Part shown: positions 1 to 7,463 of the stretch, one piece after another
Layout: each line of letters starts with the position of its first letter
Position numbering within the stretch: the stretch's first letter is position 1
NCBI RefSeq assembly: GCF_003937945.1
Contig: NZ_RSEC01000061.1
Span: 496,001-560,000 of the forward strand
Direction of reading: 5' to 3'
Origin: Amycolatopsis eburnea
GTDB lineage: Bacteria; Actinomycetota; Actinomycetes; Mycobacteriales; Pseudonocardiaceae
DNA length: 64,000 nt
Translations under genes and position numbers: made by a program
The notes under the pieces: model-generated
What the model was told of the DNA's origin: nothing
Database searches by the model: none
The model's input: the letters and a program-made list of their open reading frames with translations, nothing else

Positions 1-382
1 ACAGCTGCCGCACGCGGTCGGCGCCGGGCTCGCGGGCGAGCTGTTCGAGCATGGCGTCGGTGCGGGTGTCCTGCCAGACGATGGCCCGCCCGACCGGGTT
101 GCCGGTCCGCCGGTCCCACAGCACGGTGGTCTCGCGCTGGTTGGCGATCCCGAGCCCGACGACCTGCTCCGCGCTCGCCCCGGCGTCGGCCAGTGCCTGC
201 GGCACGATCCGGGAGACGTTCCGCCAGATCTCGACGGCGTCGTGCTCGACCCACCCGGGGCGCGGGAAGTGCTGCTGGTGTTCGCGCTGCACGACCGAGA
301 CGAGCCGGCCGCGGGCGTCGAACAGGATGCACCGGGTGGAGGTGGTGCCCTGGTCGATGGACATCACGTACCGCTGGACCAC
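1..382 (-). CDS. glpK: Glycerol kinase, second copy (N-terminal part, cut by window edge)
   Basis: FGGY-family kinase that would phosphorylate glycerol to sn-glycerol 3-phosphate. The 127 visible residues contain the ATP-binding motif DQGTTSTR (residues 10-17), the HPGWVEHD-like segment (here PRPGWVEHD), NQRETTVLW and the substrate-site stretch IVWQDTRTD, all shared with the complete glycerol kinase at 2141-3658. I chose the GTG at 382 because a GGAGG ribosome site (390-394) lies 7 nt upstream; an internal ATG follows six codons later. It sits 13 bp behind the IclR-type regulator gene on the same strand, so the two are probably one transcript. The C-terminal three quarters lie outside the window. 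Confidence 0.93.
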   Translation of the reverse strand, partial: MVQRYVMSIDQGTTSTRCILFDARGRLVSVVQREHQQHFPRPGWVEHDAVEIWRNVSRIVPQALADAGASAEQVVGLGIANQRETTVLWDRRTGNPVGRAIVWQDTRTDAMLEQLAREPGADRVRQL

Positions 383-395
383 GTGCTCACCTCCT

Positions 396-1148
396 TCACC
401 ACCGGGACGCGCCCAGGTCCCGCGACACCGCACGCGCCGCGTCGCGGACGTGGCCCAGCAGCCGCGGGCTCGGGCTGCCGTCCGGCTCGCAGATCCGCTC
501 CACCGCGCCGGTCACCCCGATCGCGCCGACCACGATGCCGCCGTGGCCGCGGATCGGGGCCGCGATACCGGCCTCGCCGGAGATCATCTCGCCGTTCTCC
601 GCCGCCCAGCCCGCCTCACGTACCTTCGCACACGCGCGCTTGATCGCCGTCTGGGTGACCAGCGTGCGGCGCGTGTACGGCTCCGGGTCCGCCTTCAGCG
701 TCGTGTCGTAGGCCAGCAGCACCTTGCCCAGCGCCGTCGCGTGCAGCGGCAGCAGCGTGCCGACGTCGAGGGTCTGCAGGCTGTCGTCCGGGCGGAACAC
801 GTGGTGCACCACCAGCACCCGGCCCTCCAGCGGCGCGCCGATCCGGACGGCCTCGCCGCTGCGCGCCGCCAGCGCGTCCGCCCAGTTGATCGCCCGCGAC
901 CGCAGCTCGTTGACGTCGAGGTAGCTCGTGCCCAGGTGCAGCAGCGCCGCGCCGAGCTGGTACTTGCCCGTGTCGCGGTCCTGCTCGACGAACCCGACGC
1001 CCTGCAGCGTCCGCAGGATCCCGTGCGCCGTGCCCTTCGCCAGCTCCAGCGACTCCGCGATCTCGCCGACGCCCAGGCGGCCCGAACCGCGCGCCAGCAA
1101 CCGCAGGATCGCGGCGGCGCGCTCGATGGACTGGATCGGACCGGGCAC
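396..1148 (-). CDS. IclR-family transcriptional regulator, probable glycerol regulator (GylR type)
   Basis: 250-residue regulator with the IclR layout: N-terminal winged HTH (about residues 3-65, with LGVGEIAESLELAKGTAHGIL as the HTH region) followed by the effector-binding domain to about residue 245. IclR proteins are usually 240-270 residues, so it is full length. It is divergent from glpF-glpK-glpD and co-directional with the second glycerol kinase, the same context as GylR in Streptomyces, so I infer glycerol or glycerol-3-phosphate control. The GTG start at 1148 lies 6 nt after a TAAGGT -10 hexamer (1155-1160), so the mRNA may be leaderless. Its -35 overlaps a perfect palindrome (1177-1191), which suggests autoregulation. 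Confidence 0.9.
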   Translation of the reverse strand: MPGPIQSIERAAAILRLLARGSGRLGVGEIAESLELAKGTAHGILRTLQGVGFVEQDRDTGKYQLGAALLHLGTSYLDVNELRSRAINWADALAARSGEAVRIGAPLEGRVLVVHHVFRPDDSLQTLDVGTLLPLHATALGKVLLAYDTTLKADPEPYTRRTLVTQTAIKRACAKVREAGWAAENGEMISGEAGIAAPIRGHGGIVVGAIGVTGAVERICEPDGSPSPRLLGHVRDAARAVSRDLGASRW

Positions 1149-1154
1149 GGCGCG

Positions 1155-1259
1155 ACCTTAACCTGACCGGCCCCGATTCGACAATGTCGAACATCCACAT
1201 CGGCCGTTCGACAATGCCGACCGCCGTGCGTTGACCACCCCGAAACCCGAACTTAACTT
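1155..1259. promoter_or_regulatory. Divergent iclR/glpF promoters with two GylR-type operators
   Basis: TTCGACAATGTCGAA (1177-1191) is a perfect 7+7 palindrome around one base. A related copy, TTCGACAATGCCGAC, lies at 1207-1221, exactly 30 bp on (about three helical turns). On the plus strand a promoter reads TTGACC (1231-1236), 17 bp, TAACTT (1254-1259) for glpF. On the minus strand TTGTCG (1179-1184), 18 bp, TAAGGT (1155-1160) serves iclR. The first palindrome covers the iclR -35; the second abuts the glpF -35. Binding by the adjacent IclR protein is inference. Confidence 0.7.
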
Positions 1260-1302
1260 TCATCCACCAGTAGGGGGACAAGGTCCTTTGTGGAGGAAAG
1301 CA

Positions 1303-2124
1303 ATGGTGCGAAACCTCAAGGCCCGCGGGCTCGGCGGCGAGATGGCCGCCGAGTTCGTGGGAACGATGATCCTCATCCTGTTCGGGTGCGGGGTGGTGGC
1401 GCAGGTCGCCGCCGCGGGCATCGGGGACCACGACAGCATCGCCTGGGCCTGGGGGCTCGGCGTCACGCTCGGTGTTTACGTCGCTTCGCGGATCAGCGGC
1501 GCGCACCTGAACCCGGCCGTGACCATCGCGCTCGCGGTGTTCAAGGGCTTCGAGTGGCGCAAGGTCGCCCCCTACGCCCTCGCGCAGACCGCCGGTGCGT
1601 TCCTCGCCGCGATGCTGGTGCGCTGGAACTACACCGAGGTGCTCAACGCCAAGGACCCCGGCCTCACGATCAAGACCCAGGGCGTCTTCTCCACCCTGCC
1701 GGGCAACGGCACGCTCCCGGTCGGCGACTGGGGCGCCTTCCGCGACCAGATCATCGGCACCGCGATCCTGCTGATCGTCCTGTTCGCCATCACCGACCTG
1801 CGCAACACCTCGCCGGGCGCGAACCTCGCCCCGGTCGTCGTCGGCTTCCTCGTCGTCGCCATCGGCATGGCCTGGGGCACCAACGCCGGCTACGCGATCA
1901 ACCCCGCCCGCGACTTCGGCCCGCGCCTGGCGTCCTGGCTGACCGGCTACGACACGGCGTGGTCCGACCAGTACGGCTTCCCCTACTGGTGGATCCCGAT
2001 CGTCGGGCCGATCATCGGCGCCCTCGTCGGCGGCGCGATCTACAAGTACCTGATCGAGCGCTTCCTGCCCACCGGGGACCCGCTCGACGCCATGCCCGCC
2101 AAGGACCTCGAGCCCGCCAACTGA
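1303..2124 (+). CDS. glpF: Glycerol uptake facilitator (aquaglyceroporin, MIP family)
   Basis: 273-residue integral membrane channel for glycerol diffusion. Both signature half-helices are present: SGAHLNPAVT and AGYAINPARDFGPR; the Asp after the second NPAR is typical of glycerol-conducting rather than water-only channels. Six hydrophobic segments are visible. The start is the ATG at 1303, preceded 5 nt upstream by GGAGGA (1292-1297). An upstream in-frame TTG at 1231 is part of the -35 box and cannot be the start. It is the first gene of glpF-glpK-glpD, with 16 bp to glpK. Confidence 0.95.
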   Translation: MVRNLKARGLGGEMAAEFVGTMILILFGCGVVAQVAAAGIGDHDSIAWAWGLGVTLGVYVASRISGAHLNPAVTIALAVFKGFEWRKVAPYALAQTAGAFLAAMLVRWNYTEVLNAKDPGLTIKTQGVFSTLPGNGTLPVGDWGAFRDQIIGTAILLIVLFAITDLRNTSPGANLAPVVVGFLVVAIGMAWGTNAGYAINPARDFGPRLASWLTGYDTAWSDQYGFPYWWIPIVGPIIGALVGGAIYKYLIERFLPTGDPLDAMPAKDLEPAN

Positions 2125-2140
2125 GTTGAGGAGAACCCCG

Positions 2141-3658
2141 ATGCCAGACTACGTCGGCGCCGTTGACCAGGGCACCACGAGCACCCGCTTCATGATCTTC
2201 GACCACGGCGGCAACGAAATCGCCCGCCACCAGCTCGAACACGAGCAGATCCTGCCCAAGCCGGGCTGGGTCGAGCACGACGCCACCGAGATCTGGGAAC
2301 GCACCCGCTCGGTCATCGCGACCGCGCTCAACAAGGCCAACCTGACCCACGGCGACCTGGCCGCGCTGGGCATCACCAACCAGCGCGAGACCACCGTCGT
2401 GTGGAACCGGCGCACCGGCCGCCCGTACGGCAACGCGATCGTCTGGCAGGACACCCGCACCGACCGGATCGCCTCCGCGCTCGAGCGCGAGGGCAAGGGC
2501 GACACCATCCGCCGCAAGGCCGGCCTCCCGCCCGCGACGTACTTCTCCGGCGGCAAGCTGCAGTGGATCCTCGAGAACGTCGACGGCGTGCGCGAGGACG
2601 CGGAGAAGGGCGACGCGCTCTTCGGCACCACCGACTCGTGGCTCATCTGGAACCTGACCGGCGGAGTGGACGGCGGCGTGCACGTCACCGACCCGACCAA
2701 CGCGTCGCGCACCATGCTGATGGACCTCGAAACCCTCGACTGGGACGACGAACTGCTGTCGTTCTTCAACGTCCCCCGCTCGATGCTGCCGGCCATCCGG
2801 CCCTCGTCGAACCCGGGCTTCTTCGGCACCACCCGCGCCGACGGCCCGCTCGGCGGCGAGGTCGCCATCACCGGCGTCCTCGGCGACCAGCAGGCGGCCA
2901 CCGTCGGCCAGGTCTGCTTCCGGCCCGGCGAGGCCAAGAACACCTACGGCACCGGCAACTTCCTGCTCCTCAACACCGGCCACGAGCTGGTGCGCTCCCA
3001 GCACGGCCTGCTGACGACGCTCTGCTACCAGTTCGGCGACGAGAAGCCGGTCTACGCGCTGGAGGGCTCGATCGCCGTCACCGGCTCGGCCGTGCAGTGG
3101 CTGCGCGACCAGCTGGGCATCATCAGCGGCGCTGCGCAGAGCGAAAGCCTGGCCCGCCAGGTCGAGGACAACGGCGGCGTCTACTTCGTCCCGGCGTTCT
3201 CCGGCCTGTTCGCGCCGTACTGGCGCTCCGACGCGCGCGGCGCGATCGTCGGGCTCACCCGCGCCACGACGAACGCCCACATCGCGCGGGCCACCCTGGA
3301 AGCGATCTGCTACCAGACCCGCGACGTCGTCGAGGCCATGCAGAACGACTCCGGCGTCACGCTCGACGTGCTGCGGGTCGACGGCGGCGTCACCGCCAAC
3401 GAGCTGTGCATGCAGCTGCAGGCGGACATCCTCGGCGTGCCGGTGTCGAAGCCGGTCGTCGCCGAGACCACCGCGCTCGGGGCCGCCTACGCGGCCGGGC
3501 TGGCCGTCGGCTTCTGGCGGTCGACCGACGAGCTCGAGCAGAACTGGAACGAAGACAAGCGCTGGACGCCGTCGTGGAGCGACGAGCAGCGCGCCGAGGG
3601 CTACGCGGGCTGGCAGAAAGCCGTCGGCCGCACGCTCGACTGGGTCGATGTGGAGTGA
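2141..3658 (+). CDS. glpK: Glycerol kinase
   Basis: 505-residue cytoplasmic enzyme converting glycerol and ATP to sn-glycerol 3-phosphate. It carries the FGGY features DQGTTSTR, NQRETTVVW, IVWQDTRTD, the nucleotide-binding TYGTGNFLLLNTG and the C-terminal VDGGVTANELCMQLQADILG. The length equals the family norm (about 500). The ATG at 2141 has a GAGGAGA site just upstream. It is followed 7 bp later by glpD. The window therefore has two glycerol kinase genes on opposite sides of the same regulator. Confidence 0.97.
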   Translation: MPDYVGAVDQGTTSTRFMIFDHGGNEIARHQLEHEQILPKPGWVEHDATEIWERTRSVIATALNKANLTHGDLAALGITNQRETTVVWNRRTGRPYGNAIVWQDTRTDRIASALEREGKGDTIRRKAGLPPATYFSGGKLQWILENVDGVREDAEKGDALFGTTDSWLIWNLTGGVDGGVHVTDPTNASRTMLMDLETLDWDDELLSFFNVPRSMLPAIRPSSNPGFFGTTRADGPLGGEVAITGVLGDQQAATVGQVCFRPGEAKNTYGTGNFLLLNTGHELVRSQHGLLTTLCYQFGDEKPVYALEGSIAVTGSAVQWLRDQLGIISGAAQSESLARQVEDNGGVYFVPAFSGLFAPYWRSDARGAIVGLTRATTNAHIARATLEAICYQTRDVVEAMQNDSGVTLDVLRVDGGVTANELCMQLQADILGVPVSKPVVAETTALGAAYAAGLAVGFWRSTDELEQNWNEDKRWTPSWSDEQRAEGYAGWQKAVGRTLDWVDVE

Positions 3659-3665
3659 GGATCCG

Positions 3666-5375
3666 ATGAAGAGGAGTTCGGTGGAAGCCGTGCCGCTGTC
3701 CCCGCTGTACCGCGCGGAGACGTTGAAGAAGCTGGCGCGCGAAGAGGTCGACGTGCTGGTCGTCGGCGGGGGAGTGACCGGGGCCGGCGTCGCGCTCGAC
3801 GCCGCGTCCCGGGGGCTGTCGACCGCGCTGGTCGAGGCCCGCGACTTCGCCGCCGGCACGTCCAGCCGGTCGTCGAAGCTGATCCACGGCGGACTGCGCT
3901 ACCTGGAGCAGCTCGACTTCAAGCTGGTGCGCGAGGCGCTGAAGGAGCGCGGGCTGCTGCTGCAGAAGCTGGCCCCGCACCTGGTGCGGCCGGTGAAGTT
4001 CCTGGTGCCGCTCCAGCACCGGGTGTGGGAGCGCGGGTACATCGGCGCCGGCGTCACGCTGTACGACACGCTCGGCGGCGCCCGCGCGCTGCCGCGGCAC
4101 CGGCACCTGTCCAAGCGCGGTGCGTTCAAGGCGGCGCCGGGCCTGGCCGACGACGCGCTGATCGGCGCGATCCAGTACTACGACGCCCAGGTCGACGACG
4201 CCCGCCACACGATGACGATCGCGCGGACGGCGGCCGAGCAGGGCGCTTCGGTGCTGACGCGGGCCCGCGTGACGTCGCTGCTGCGCGACGGCGACCGGGT
4301 GGTCGGCGCCAAGGTCGTCGACCGCGAGAGCGGGATCGAGTTCGAGATCCGCGCTCGCACGGTGGTCGCCGCGACGGGCGTGTGGAGCGACGACATGGCG
4401 GCGGCGGCCGGCATTCCCGCGCCGTTCACCGTCCGGGCGTCGAAGGGCATCCACCTGGTGGTGCCGCGGGAGAAGATCGACCTCGACACCGGGCTGATCC
4501 TGCGCACGGAGAAGAGCGTGCTCTTCGTGATCCCGTGGGGCCGGCACTGGATCGTCGGCACCACCGACACCGAGTGGGATCTCGACCGCGAGCACCCGGC
4601 GGCGAGCCGCGCGGACGTCGACTACGTGCTGGAGCACCTCAACAAGGTGCTGCGGACGCCGGTGACGCACGACGACATCGAAGGCGTGTACGCGGGTCTG
4701 CGGCCGCTGCTCGCGGCGAAGGCGGCCGCGACGACGAAGCTGTCGCGCGAACACGCGGTGGCGCACCCGGTGCCGGGCCTGGTGATCGTGGCCGGCGGCA
4801 AGTACACGACGTACCGGGTGATGGCCGCGGACGCGGTCGACGTGGTGGTCGAGGACGTCGGCCGCCCGGCCCCGCCGTCGTGGACCGACCGGCTCCCGAT
4901 CGTCGGCGCGGACGGCTACCACGAGCTGTGGGACGACCGCTTCGCCGTCGCTTCGCGGGCGGGCCTGACCGTGCCGCAGGTGGAGCACCTGCTGCAGCGG
5001 TACGGCACGCGGATCTGGAACCTGCTGGACCTGATCCGCGACGATCCTTCGCTGGCGTCACCGATTCCGGGTGCTTCGGAGTACCTGCGCGCGGAGGCCG
5101 TGTATGCGGCTTCGCACGAAGGCGCGCTGCACCTGGAGGACGTCCTGACCCGCCGCACGCGCATCTCGATCGAGGAGCGCGACCGCGGCGTGACGGCGGC
5201 GCCCGAAGTGGCCGCGCTGATGGCCCCGGTGCTGGGCTGGGACGCGCCGCGGACCGAGCGCGAGGTGGCGAACTACCTCGCGCGGGTCGAGGCGGAACGC
5301 TCGGCGCAGGAGGCCCCGGACGACGAGGCGGCGAACGCCACCCGCCTCGCGGCACCGGCGCTTTTGCCGGGCTGA
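3666..5375 (+). CDS. glpD: Aerobic glycerol-3-phosphate dehydrogenase
   Basis: 569-residue FAD enzyme that oxidises glycerol 3-phosphate to dihydroxyacetone phosphate at the membrane and passes electrons to quinone. The N-terminus has the dinucleotide-binding motif VLVVGGGVTGAGVALDAASR (about residues 28-47), followed by GTSSRSSKLIHGGLRYLEQ, typical of GlpD. The DAO/FAD domain is followed by a C-terminal helical domain. I chose the ATG at 3666 (GAG/GAGG site upstream, 7 bp after glpK) over an ATG at 3648 that would overlap glpK. It completes the pathway of channel, kinase and dehydrogenase. Confidence 0.96.
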   Translation: MKRSSVEAVPLSPLYRAETLKKLAREEVDVLVVGGGVTGAGVALDAASRGLSTALVEARDFAAGTSSRSSKLIHGGLRYLEQLDFKLVREALKERGLLLQKLAPHLVRPVKFLVPLQHRVWERGYIGAGVTLYDTLGGARALPRHRHLSKRGAFKAAPGLADDALIGAIQYYDAQVDDARHTMTIARTAAEQGASVLTRARVTSLLRDGDRVVGAKVVDRESGIEFEIRARTVVAATGVWSDDMAAAAGIPAPFTVRASKGIHLVVPREKIDLDTGLILRTEKSVLFVIPWGRHWIVGTTDTEWDLDREHPAASRADVDYVLEHLNKVLRTPVTHDDIEGVYAGLRPLLAAKAAATTKLSREHAVAHPVPGLVIVAGGKYTTYRVMAADAVDVVVEDVGRPAPPSWTDRLPIVGADGYHELWDDRFAVASRAGLTVPQVEHLLQRYGTRIWNLLDLIRDDPSLASPIPGASEYLRAEAVYAASHEGALHLEDVLTRRTRISIEERDRGVTAAPEVAALMAPVLGWDAPRTEREVANYLARVEAERSAQEAPDDEAANATRLAAPALLPG

Positions 5376-5440
5376 CTCAACCGATCGCCGCCGCCGCGCG
5401 TGGACCCCCCGGAACCCACCCGACAGGGGAGGAGCAGGGG

Positions 5441-6523
5441 ATGTTCAGAGGTGTTCTCGCGACGGCGGCGGCGATGACGGTGCTCGCCGCGGTCCCGGCG
5501 AGTGCGGACGAGGTGACCGGGCCGATCGACCTCGGCACGCTGCCCGGCGGGCTGACCAGCTCGGGACTGCTGGTGACGAACCACGGCACGGTGTTCGGCG
5601 AGGCCTACGACAAGGCGTTCGACGTGCACGGCGCCCGCTGGGACGCGGCCGGCCGGATCAGCGAGCTGCGGCCGCTGGACGGCTACAGCACGGTGAAAGC
5701 CACCGCGCTCAGCGAGGCGGGCGTGGCGGTCGGGGACTCGACCAACCACGTCACGACCGGGCGGGCCACCCGCTGGGACGCCTCCGGCGTGCCGGTGGAG
5801 CTGGAACAGCCGACCGGGTTCCCCGGCTACGCGTGGTCCACGCCGGTCGCGGTCAACGAGAGCGGCATGGTCGCCGGGACCGCCTACGGCGCGCCCGGTC
5901 CGGACGCCGCGGTGCGGTGGGACAGCCAGGGCACGGTCACCGTGCTCGGCCTCGGCCGGGTCCGGGCGATGAACGACGCGGGCGCGGTGATCAGCGAGAC
6001 GACGTACTGGGACCCCGCGGGCACCGTCGTCGCGCTGACCGACGGCGGTTCCCTGCACGACATCGACAACGCCGGCACCGTGGTCGGCAGCACCGGCGGC
6101 CACGCGGCCAAGTGGGACTCGACGGGCCGGCCCACGGTCCTCGACACCACCTGGGAGGCCAGCGAAGCGCTGGCCATCGCCGCCGACGGGACGATCGTCG
6201 GCGAGGTGCGCGACAAGGACGCCACCACGCGGATCGCGCGCTGGGACCCGGCGGGCACGCTCACCGTGCTCGCGGACGGCGCGGACAGCCGGTTCACGGC
6301 CGTGAGCCCGTCGGGCGCGGTGCTCGGGCAGCTCGACGCGGGGACGCCGGTGGTGTGGGACCGGGCCGGCCGGGTGCTGCGGCTGCCGGTGCCCGAGGGC
6401 GGGATCTGCTTCGCGAAGGGGCTGAACGACTGGGAGGTCACGGGGTCGTGTTCGGTGCCCGGCCAGAACTCCCACGCGGTGCTGTGGCGCTTCGGGGAGC
6501 CGGTCGGCAACCAAGCTCGGTGA
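5441..6523 (+). CDS. Secreted HAF-repeat protein
   Basis: 360 residues with a Sec signal peptide (hydrophobic core about residues 4-20, ending ASA). The rest is a run of repeats alternating an ATALSEAGVAVGDS-type motif with an ARWDAAGRISEL-type motif, at least six copies. This matches the extracellular HAF repeat family (A-I-N-x-x-G-x-VVG), which probably folds as a beta-propeller. No catalytic motif is visible and the function is unknown. It starts 65 bp after glpD behind a strong GGGGAGGAGCAGGGG site. Its last 86 bp are also coding on the opposite strand (see 6438-7370). Confidence 0.75.
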   Translation: MFRGVLATAAAMTVLAAVPASADEVTGPIDLGTLPGGLTSSGLLVTNHGTVFGEAYDKAFDVHGARWDAAGRISELRPLDGYSTVKATALSEAGVAVGDSTNHVTTGRATRWDASGVPVELEQPTGFPGYAWSTPVAVNESGMVAGTAYGAPGPDAAVRWDSQGTVTVLGLGRVRAMNDAGAVISETTYWDPAGTVVALTDGGSLHDIDNAGTVVGSTGGHAAKWDSTGRPTVLDTTWEASEALAIAADGTIVGEVRDKDATTRIARWDPAGTLTVLADGADSRFTAVSPSGAVLGQLDAGTPVVWDRAGRVLRLPVPEGGICFAKGLNDWEVTGSCSVPGQNSHAVLWRFGEPVGNQAR

Positions 6524-7370
6524 GCACGTAGCGGGCGTTGGCGGAGATGACCGGGTTGGTGTGGCGGTAGTAGGGCAGCTGGATCACCGCCATCGACAGC
6601 GCGCGGCCCCGGCCGCGGGCCCAGGTCGCGTCGTCCCCGCCGACCTCGTCGCGGAAGGTGCCGCGGGTGTCCGCGGTCAGCAGGTTCCACGCCGGGATCA
6701 GGTCGGCCGCCGGGTCGCCGGCACCCGCGGTCGCCCAGTCGAGGACGCCGCTGAGGCGGCCGTCGCGCAGCAGGAGGTTGCTCGGCATCAGGTCCCCGTG
6801 CAGCCGGCACGGCGGCCCGGTCCACTGCGGAGCTTCGAGCGCCTCGGCCCAGACGGCGAGGGCCGCCTCCGCGTCGAACGGCTCGCCGGTGCCGCGCAGC
6901 TCTTCGATCGCCCGGCGGGTGGCCGTGTCCACATCGGACAGGGGCTTCCCGCGGCGCGTCGGGGGACCGTCCGGCGGGTGCGCCCGCAGCGCACGCACGA
7001 ACTCCGCCAGGTCGCGGGCCGGCGCGAGGTGGCCTTCGCGGGCCGGTGTGCCGTCGAGCCAGCCGTGCACCGCCCACCGCCACGGGTAGCCCTCGGCCGG
7101 CTCGCCGACCGCGACGACGGCCGGGACCGCCACCGGCAGCTCGCCGAGGGTGGCGAGGGCTCGGCGTTCCTTCGCGATGTCGCCGGCGCCGCCCGCGGTG
7201 AGCGGCAGCCGGACGGTCAGGGAACCGTCCAGGCGGTACACCGCGTTGACCGTGCCGCCGGACGCCAACGGAGTGAGGGGCAGGCCGGCCCACCGGGGGA
7301 ACTGGCCGTCGACGAGCCGCCGGACCAGCGCGGTGTCGATCGCGTGCTCGTCGGCGTGCATCCGGGCCAT
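6438..7370 (-). CDS. Aminoglycoside-phosphotransferase-fold kinase
   Basis: 310 residues with the APH/choline-kinase fold: Gly-rich ASGGTVNAVYRL near residue 40, the catalytic loop HGDLMPSNLLL and the metal-binding VLDWATAGAGDPAADL. The substrate is not predictable; many such actinobacterial proteins are not true resistance enzymes. Homologues usually end soon after a motif like NPVISANARYVLTEL. Here the frame runs about 24 residues further, into the 3' end of the convergent HAF gene, as if the native stop were lost. ATG codons at 7370 and 7361 are both possible starts; neither has a clear ribosome site. Confidence 0.85.
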   Translation of the reverse strand: MARMHADEHAIDTALVRRLVDGQFPRWAGLPLTPLASGGTVNAVYRLDGSLTVRLPLTAGGAGDIAKERRALATLGELPVAVPAVVAVGEPAEGYPWRWAVHGWLDGTPAREGHLAPARDLAEFVRALRAHPPDGPPTRRGKPLSDVDTATRRAIEELRGTGEPFDAEAALAVWAEALEAPQWTGPPCRLHGDLMPSNLLLRDGRLSGVLDWATAGAGDPAADLIPAWNLLTADTRGTFRDEVGGDDATWARGRGRALSMAVIQLPYYRHTNPVISANARYVLTELGCRPAPRSATAPRGSSGRAPNTTP

Positions 7371-7425
7371 GCGTCCAGCGAACCACCGACGTCAACGCGA
7401 TATCAGTGACGCCAGGCACCCCGGA

Positions 7426-7463
7426 TTGCACGGTGATGCATAGCCGTGCATAATCATTCGCAT
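7426..7463 (+). promoter_or_regulatory. argG promoter with ARG-box-like operator, leaderless start
   Basis: TTGCAC (7426-7431), 17 bp, CATAAT (7449-7454), then 7 nt to the argG ATG at 7462, with no Shine-Dalgarno sequence. Transcription would therefore begin at or next to the start codon. TGCAT-AATC-ATTCG (7447-7460) matches the TGAAT-N4-ATTCA ARG box at 8 of 10 arm positions and covers the -10. A weaker copy, TGCAT-AGCC-GTGCA (7437-7450), lies 10 bp upstream. ArgR repression is inferred. Confidence 0.65.

Noticed and set aside
1231..1302. N-terminal extension of glpF from a TTG at 1231
   Set aside because: The TTG is part of the -35 box of a good promoter, the extra residues do not resemble MIP proteins, and ATG 1303 has an ideal ribosome site.
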